Shown: one piece after another, positions 58,301-64,000 of the stretch
Layout: the number at the start of each line of letters is the position of its first letter
Numbering within the stretch: the stretch's first letter is position 1
Assembly (NCBI RefSeq): GCF_015832195.1
Contig: NC_052031.1
Location: 15,253,850-15,317,849, forward strand
DNA length: 64,000 nt
Reading direction: 5' to 3'
Origin: Motacilla alba alba
Lineage: Eukaryota > Chordata > Aves > Passeriformes > Motacillidae
Program-made: the position numbers and the translations under genes
The notes under the pieces: model-generated
What the model was told of the DNA's origin: nothing
Databases searched by the model: none
The model's input: only the letters and a program-made list of their open reading frames with translations

Positions 58301-61300
58301 GGATTACCTGAGAATATAAGCAAGGTAGCTATTGTGGCTCTTGGCTGACCTGACGGTGCTTTCTAGGGAGACAGTGGATTCCCCCATAGTTGTGCGATAC
58401 ATGTTTGGCTCTTCTATGTATGTGTTGTTACAGTTCAGAGATCGCTGAAAGGGACAAAAAAAGACATAAAGCCATAGTCAATGATCCTTCCAGAAGCTCA
58501 TGTTACCCACAAATGTATTAAGTTTCAAAGAACCAAATTGGGCTTTGATGCCAGGGAAAAGAATTATTTTCTCATGAAAGTTTAAATTAAAATAATAATA
58601 AAAACTTTTGAGAGAAGCCATCAGTAGTCTTTGTACAAGTCACTGAAAGCAATCATTCAGTTCACTTAATTACAGATAAGCCACCTGTAAGTTTATTTTA
58701 GGTAACTTCTGCCAGCAAGAGGATGTTTTTTTCTCCCAATGCTTTTTTTCTTACTGTTAACAATGTAGCTCTTGTTGCAGTAGAATCATCTGGAAGAGGT
58801 TTCTTTCCAGTTAAAGTGTTCTTCAAGTGCTTTCTCACTTCTTTGTTAAATACGCAGTGAAAGAAGAAAATGAACAGCCCCTGGATAATTTTAGAGAGAG
58901 GAAAATGTAAATGCTTCACTACCACCATATTGCAAATATAGATATTAGAGAACACTCATTTTGAAACAACCCCTGAATTCTAGTGTGTAGTCCATGACGG
59001 TGTATTTCAAAAGCAGTAACTATTTTCTTTCTTGACTGAAATGGCATTGACTGATCTCCTAGCACTTCTTCATAATTTGATTCCAAGTTCAAATGTGCAT
59101 TAAAGGCCCGGGAAAATATACAAAAATATGCATTTCTCCAGAATTTACAGAGCAGAGCTTGATTTGGGAAGAAATCCAAAGGGAACCTCAATGTCCCACT
59201 GGAAAACATTGCAGAGATTTTAGAATTTGGGATTTTGGAGCTTTTACACGGATGATGAGAAAAATCAATAGCAGCACATGAAAAACATCACAGCCTTTAG
59301 TGAAAGCCTCTGGAAATAGGCAACTTCTGTGAAAGAAGCCCTTAATACTGTGTCTAAGAGAATTTTAGAAAGCCTTGTGAGATGCGAAGAGGTACTGGGA
59401 GCAGAGAGGTTCCAACTTCTGTCGCCTAAGGTCCTTGGTTAAGCCATACCTCTGGTGGGAAAATCAGTGAAGTCCCCAGGGCTGGGCAGTTGGTGGCTGC
59501 CAGGAACACACATTAACAGCTTTTGCTGGGGGCAGGGCACACACATGTGTGTGCCTTCAGATGTACTTGCTCTGAGGGAATTAATGCAGCTGCCAAATTG
59601 TTATCAACTTTGGTTGGACACACAGTATAGAAAAGTCAATACTCATGAAGTTGCAGCTGTACCAACATCATAAGAAGCCTGAATTTCATGATTTCAGCCA
59701 AAGCAATTGACTTAGAGTAACTTTAAACTTCAAGCTCACTTTCTTAACATTCAATCAAATGTGATCTTAGCTGGCACTAGCACTTTGGGATTATTCATTA
59801 ATAAAATTCACATAAATGTCTCTTTAAAAACATAAGTTCAAAGAAGGCAGTGATGTGAAATGCCACATACCACTATGCCTCTCTGGGCAAGTTTGGAGAA
59901 TTCCAGCTGCCGACCTTCATCCCTTTCATCAGGTTTATGTTTAATTTACTTTTATTTTAGATTTGTGGAAGCCTGGTTTTATAGCCTGAGTGGGTGCATT
60001 TACTACAGAGCACACTAGTTGCAGTGGCAAAATAGCCTTGCTCCAGGCTGACCCATCTGCTGTGCTTCCAGGGCACTGACAGCGGTCTCCAAAGGAGACC
60101 CATCAGACTTTGTTTTCTCTGTGGCTGCAAGCTGTGGCTGTTGTGCTGCAGCTGTGTCCTGCAGTAGCTGTTTTAGTACTGCAGGTACCTGCTAGGGCAG
60201 TTACTGTCATCCTTGGTCACATTCAAATTGTGACCACATGAAGCTCTGTCATTACTTCCATGCCAGGCCTCCTACAAAAAACTATTCTCTGCTTCTTTAA
60301 TCAACAATTGTGTAAACTGGGACAGGCAACCCAGGAAACCCATAATAGAACCCATACTGTATTTGAAAATCCTTATTTGTCTAATTTCTTTAAGCAGAAA
60401 CTTAATTTGTGAAAGCCTTGAACTTGGAGCCACTGACTCTGGGTGAAATATAGCAGTCTCTCATTTGTGATAGCAACAGGATGACTTAAGAATGAGCACA
60501 CAGGACACAGTAACAAAGAATTTGTCTCTAGAATGAAAGAGGTATACCTGCCTACTGTCACAGGTTACTATGGTAGTGCACTTACCTTGAGAATGACTAA
60601 CAGTGAGAGACATAATTACTCAAAATTATAGTTTTGGTGAAAAGAAATCTCTCCTTCAGAAGAGAAAGCAAAAATTGCTTTGAGATCTCTGTTTTTCTCA
60701 AGTTAGCTCATGCTGAGCAGGTTTATGGGTGTGGAAGTGGATCTCACCAAGGTCTACCACAGACAAGATGCTACCCGACTTACCTGCAGGCAGCTGAAAA
60801 TGGCAAAGAGATAGTGAAATGTCATGACGTCGCTGTTGACTGCCATGAGCCCCAGCAGCCACGTGGCGCTGATAAGCAGCAGGAGCAGGAACGCTGTCCG
60901 CAGCACAGGGCTGTAGAGGAAATACAGATGGATGTGTGCAGTGTGATGGGATACAAGAGAACAGCCCAACTTCTCCCCATGGATGGTGTTATGTGCCCAA
61001 CAACTTGGCAACTGGAAAAGCCCTTTGGGAAAATTAGGGCAGTGTTCACCAACTCCCAGTTTCCACAACTTTCCAACTCTCTCACAGCAACCCTCCACAG
61101 CTTAGCATGTTCATGTTAAAAAAGTGATTTCTTTCAAGTTAGTTTCCAAGAGTTACTTCAAACAAATCTGACTGTTTTACAAGCCCATGCTGTTCAGCCT
61201 TGATGACTCTGAGGAACATGTCTGGGCAGTACATGGCCATGTCCATCTCATTTCAGTTTGTCACCTTCACTCTCACATTCCTTCCCAATGTTACCACACA

Positions 61301-63955
61301 AAGTTTTGGATTGAGGGTACTCAGGGAAATTTTGTTTGCTTAAAAATACAATTTCCACAGACACTTTCAAAAGACATAAACAAATCTAGTGGCAAAAGTT
61401 TTATATTATGAGTAAAATTGCTGCCATTAGGTAGCAGTTTTACTGCTTGGTTTAGGGAGATTTAGACCTCATCCTCAACACCCAGACACTATTGGGGTCA
61501 GGGTTCAGAATGCACAAAGCTGACAGCTGCATGGAAACTGGGGCTGGAAAGGGCATGCCAAGGGGAGCATGGCACTGCACCAACATTGCTCCTTTCACAC
61601 TGCTATTAACTGGGCCACCCATGTTGCCAGGGAGATCACCCTCAGATTCTAGTTTTCATTAAACTCAGTGTTAGGGTTAGGGTTCAGAGAACCACAAAGT
61701 CTAGCTCCAGGGACACCAGGGGTGGAAAAGCCATGCCAATGTGTACACAGTACCCTACAGCCAGAGCTGAAAAACAAAAATGAAAAGCCGCCATTTGAAA
61801 TCTCATACAGCTACCTCGTTGGAAAAAAAACCCCAAAACCCAAAGGGCTGTACTGCCACTAGCTAATCACATTTGAGTTCACAGGTAAATTCTGAGCTTT
61901 GGGCAAAACAGATGTTAATGAGAACAGGCTGTCACAGCAGCTCAGGAAGGTGGCAGGCTGCAACTTGCAATGCTGCTCATCCCACTGAGCGTGGGATGGA
62001 GGGAGGCTGGCCCTCAGCATGGGAATGTTGGTGGGTCTCTGCCATGACACAGCTAGTAACCCAGGCACTCAGAGGGGAGACCCTTCTGAGCCATGGACAA
62101 GCACAGGGAGACCCAGAATGATGTCTGTCTGGGCATGCCATGGACAGAGGTGAAGTGACAGTGTGGAAGAGACTATAATGAAAGATCTGGAAGGACTGCA
62201 GTGACACTACCTGGAGGATAGATCTTTCCCTTCTCCTGCCTACACTTGGTGGTGCAGAGCACCACGGTGGAAGTTTTACAGGATCTTCAAGGGAACCCCA
62301 GGAGAGTGTGGGGTGAAGCAGCTCCAAATGCTTCTACCAACACTCTCCTCTAAAAAACCATTTTTCTTTCCTGCTCCAAAACTTGATTTTAGGAAATTCT
62401 GGCTTTTATTATTTCTGGTCAGAATGTCTACAGGTTTTTGAACTGAAACTTACATGACTCCTGTTTTTTCAAATGAGCGTTGCCTTCGTCTGCATGATGC
62501 CTTCATTGCTAGTATAAAAATGACAGTGTTTATCTGAAAGGCAAATTGAAATAACAGCATGGATTCTTTCTGTACATTTGTTAAAGCTCTATTTTCAATA
62601 ACAATGCAATTTTTATCCTAAAATGGTTTGTGGCACCAAAAATATTTCTTGTTCAACTTACAGTCTCTAAATTCCAAGATTCACCTTGTTTCAAGGCAAC
62701 ATAGTCAAGGACATCCTGGCACTTGATCTGGATGAAACTCAGTAAGACAACCCTATGCAAAGATGCTTGAGGAAAAGAACGGCTGTCCTTGTCCAAACCA
62801 GTGTCCACCTCAGCCCAGCACCTTGTTTCAGTTGGTCAAACCAGAATTTAGGAATATTTTCCAGCAGAGCACACAGTGATAATTACTGTGAATAAACCTC
62901 CAGTCTCCACCGGTTTCCATGTCAGCTGGGATATACTAGGTTGGTGGTGCATTTGTACTTAATCACTCATAGTGAATATTAATGCTGAGAATTTGTCTCA
63001 TCATCCACTTTCCAAAAACATGTAGAGTTTTACCACTGCCATTGTCCTGTTTCTAGGAATGTCTAAGTTAAAATGGTATGGAGAACTGATGCAGCTTGTC
63101 CTGCTTCTGCTGGATCTGCCACCTCCTGATACTGTTTGTACTGGGAAAGATTTTGAATGGCTGGGTCCCTGGCCATTTTCTCCAGACCAACACACTATTA
63201 CAGGCTCTTCCTTCCTCCCTTCTCTGCAGCTTTCATTTCCCTAGGCTTAAGACTCCTAGTCCACTTGTTGGTCCTCCAGTGGGGGCTGTCCCACATCTCT
63301 GATGGTTTGTGACCATAACCTACGCTGCTTCTAGGTCTACTTTTTGAGACAAGGAGACCAGAACTTGCATTTGGCATTCAAGATAAGAATCAAATCATGA
63401 CTATTTATATTCTGGTGTTACTTTGATGGAGAAGCTGTAAGGAAAAGTTAAACAGCAGCCCATTCTTTTAAATTCCTGGAAGTGGAAATATTTAATATTC
63501 CTTTAGGACTTCTGGATGAAGTGACTTGTTATGGCTCATTTTGTTGATTTATTTACTAATCTCACAGACCAACCCTTCAAAAATGGAACAAAGCAAATGA
63601 GAAATAGGTTTCTGGCCATACAGCCATTGCTCCACAAGCAATCTTTGCATGGGCAAGCAGCCCTCTGATTTCCAGGAGCTTAGTTCATGTCTTATATATT
63701 TAAGCAAAAGATGCAAGCTTGAGTACATTTGCTTCAAATGTAAAGAACATGGTTGCTTTGCATGACTACTGTTTGACAAAACTTAGGAGAAAAGGTAGCA
63801 GTAAAGAAGAGACAGCTCTGGATGCCAACTGCCCCTACTTACAACGACAACCATTACGATGGGCCCAGCGAAACTCCATATCAGGGTGTCATGAACAGAC
63901 AGCCAGCAGAAATCAGGATTCCCATAGCCTTGTGGATCCAGACCAACAGCAAGCC
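55105..63955 (-). CDS. CELSR1: CELSR1, cadherin EGF LAG seven-pass receptor 1 (3' part only, 9 exons)
   Basis: Flamingo-type adhesion GPCR that forms homophilic bridges at cell junctions and organises planar cell polarity with Frizzled and Vangl. Only the C-terminal part is here; cadherin, EGF, laminin-G and GAIN domains lie beyond base 64000. Exons on minus: 63955-63843, 62533-62454, 60910-60784, 58880-58755, 58444-58308, 57864-57761, 56951-56784, 55909-55667 and 55373-55105, about 454 codons with every phase matching. Membrane segments: TM5 around DTLIWSFAGPIVMVVVINTV, TM6 TAFLLLLLISATWLLGLMAV, TM7 FHYLFAIFSCLQGLFIFFF. The tail has NKEVRKHLK, TRATLLTRSLNCNNT, the acidic-serine block DSDSDSELSLDEHSSSYASS, LKVETKVNVELHRENQ and QRKGILKNKVTYPPPL. 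These match CELSR1 rather than CELSR2 or CELSR3. The gene converges on TRMU, as in human. Confidence 0.94.
55667..55909 (-). CDS. CELSR1: CELSR1 exon (KVETKV region)
   Basis: Encodes DTLLNHVKPYWPTE to NQQPEQRK, 80 full codons. Acceptor TTGCATTGCAG; donor AGGAAAG|GTAGCA. Confidence 0.93.
56784..56951 (-). CDS. CELSR1: CELSR1 exon (acidic-serine block)
   Basis: Encodes HDSDSDSELSLDEHSSSYAS to LHSTPK. Acceptor ACATTTGCAG; donor CCAAAG|GTACCC. Dense Ser/Asp/Glu, a likely CK2-type region. Confidence 0.93.
57475..57520. repeat. 20 bp near-perfect hairpin in a CELSR1 intron
   Basis: AATCCCTTTCTTTCTCACAA (57475-57494), a 5-base loop, then its reverse complement at 57500-57520 with a single extra G. 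Seen directly. Confidence 0.9.
57761..57864 (-). CDS. CELSR1: CELSR1 exon (cytoplasmic tail, DETAHKL)
   Basis: Encodes DETAHKLSGSSSQARAGQTE to RNPSKSN. Acceptor TTCTTCTCAAAG; donor CCAATG|GTAAGA. Split codons on both sides complete Arg and Glu correctly. Confidence 0.88.
58308..58444 (-). CDS. CELSR1: CELSR1 exon (cytoplasmic tail) with internal alternative donor
   Basis: Encodes RSLNCNNTYIEEPNMYRTTM to SYLAYILR. Acceptor CCCTTTCAG; donor CTCAG|GTAATC. A second in-frame donor, GTCAG|GTCAGC at 58350/58349, would remove 14 codons. Confidence 0.9.
58755..58880 (-). CDS. CELSR1: CELSR1 exon (TM7 and juxtamembrane tail)
   Basis: Encodes GLFIFFFHCVFNKEVRKHLK to TRATLLT, 42 codons. Acceptor AAATTATCCAG; donor TTAACA|GTAAGA. 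Confidence 0.94.
60784..60910 (-). CDS. CELSR1: CELSR1 exon (TM6 and start of TM7)
   Basis: Encodes PVLRTAFLLLLLISATWLLG to HYLFAIFSCLQ. Acceptor TTTCCTCTACAG; donor CTGCAG|GTAAGT. Confidence 0.94.
61494..61770. repeat. degenerate telomere-like ~180 bp repeat, copy 2 (about 1.5 units in tandem)
   Basis: GGGTTCAGA at 61501 and at 61680 mark two units 179 bases apart. The second starts with TTAGGGTTAGGGTTCAG. In both, ACAAAG, then GGAAA or GGGACACC, then GCATGCC/CCATGCC blocks follow in order. Related to 18734-18935. It lies in a CELSR1 intron. Confidence 0.65.
62454..62533 (-). CDS. CELSR1: CELSR1 exon (end of TM5, third intracellular loop)
   Basis: Encodes INTVIFILAMKASCRRRQRS and then FEKTGV. 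Acceptor CCTTTCAG; donor GTCAT|GTAAGT, phase 2. The Arg-rich loop follows TM5. Confidence 0.92.
63843..63955 (-). CDS. CELSR1: CELSR1 exon (TM4-TM5 loop and TM5)
   Basis: Encodes LAVGLDPQGYGNPDFCWLS to GPIVMVVV: the extracellular loop with the conserved cysteine, and TM5. Acceptor TTTGTGGCACAG; donor GTCGTT|GTAAGT, phase 0 at the 3' end. Confidence 0.93.
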
Positions 63956-64000
63956 CTGTGCCACAAAGTGGAGAAAAAGTAAATCAGAAAGGTGCTGCCT

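Noticed and set aside
60634..61119. 161-codon plus frame
   Set aside because: Antisense shadow of the CELSR1 TM6-TM7 exon.

Overview
This window is vertebrate nuclear DNA, almost certainly from a bird. Several 5'-truncated CR1 LINE fragments lie in both orientations, many with the typical avian CR1 3' end close to ATTCTATGATTC. The introns are short, the promoters are CpG-rich, and the proteins are close to, but distinct from, mammalian orthologues. The gene order GTSE1(+) - TRMU(+) - CELSR1(-) is the same as on human 22q13.31. A songbird is plausible, but nothing here fixes the species.

Layout. About 1-5.8 kb: AT-rich flank downstream of ALG10, with one CR1 3' end and a dispersed ~85-100 bp duplication. 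6.1-9.6 kb (-): ALG10, complete in three coding exons (472 aa). 9.75-11.8 kb (+): TPRKB, complete in four coding exons (175 aa), head-to-head with ALG10 across a 174 bp CpG-rich bidirectional promoter. 11.8-20.9 kb: a roughly 9 kb gap with no recognisable gene. Its right part holds a degenerate telomere-like repeat and a strange GAAAT-rich satellite-like block with one monomer inverted. 20.9-21.15 kb: CpG-island promoter of GTSE1, with a GGGCCA hexamer array, a ZNF143/THAP11-type site, two CCAAT boxes, a CHR-like TTCGAA and a TCACGTGA palindrome. 21.7-30.8 kb (+): GTSE1, ten coding exons (664 aa). 31.66-41.94 kb (+): TRMU, eleven coding exons (417 aa). 42-51.6 kb: tail-to-tail intergenic DNA without a recognisable gene. 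51.6-64 kb (-): the 3' part of CELSR1. Nine exons cover TM5-TM7 and the cytoplasmic tail, followed by a long AT-rich presumed 3'UTR. The gene runs off the right edge.

The genes are ordinary housekeeping or developmental loci and do not form one pathway. ALG10 completes the lipid-linked oligosaccharide for N-glycosylation. TPRKB (KEOPS, t6A37) and TRMU (mitochondrial 2-thiouridine at U34) both modify tRNA. GTSE1 is a G2/M microtubule and clathrin adaptor protein. CELSR1 is a planar-polarity adhesion GPCR. Exon models were built by hand from reading frame, splice consensus and remembered human proteins. Every listed exon chain keeps frame across all junctions.

I found no CRISPR array, tRNA or rRNA gene, intact transposon, endogenous retrovirus or novel multi-gene system. 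The items most worth a second look are: a possible GC-AG intron (or shifted GT-AG alternative) in TRMU; the uncertain C-terminal end of CELSR1; an in-frame 14-codon exon extension in CELSR1 that resembles its paralogues; the two odd repeat families; and a long near-perfect hairpin in a CELSR1 intron.
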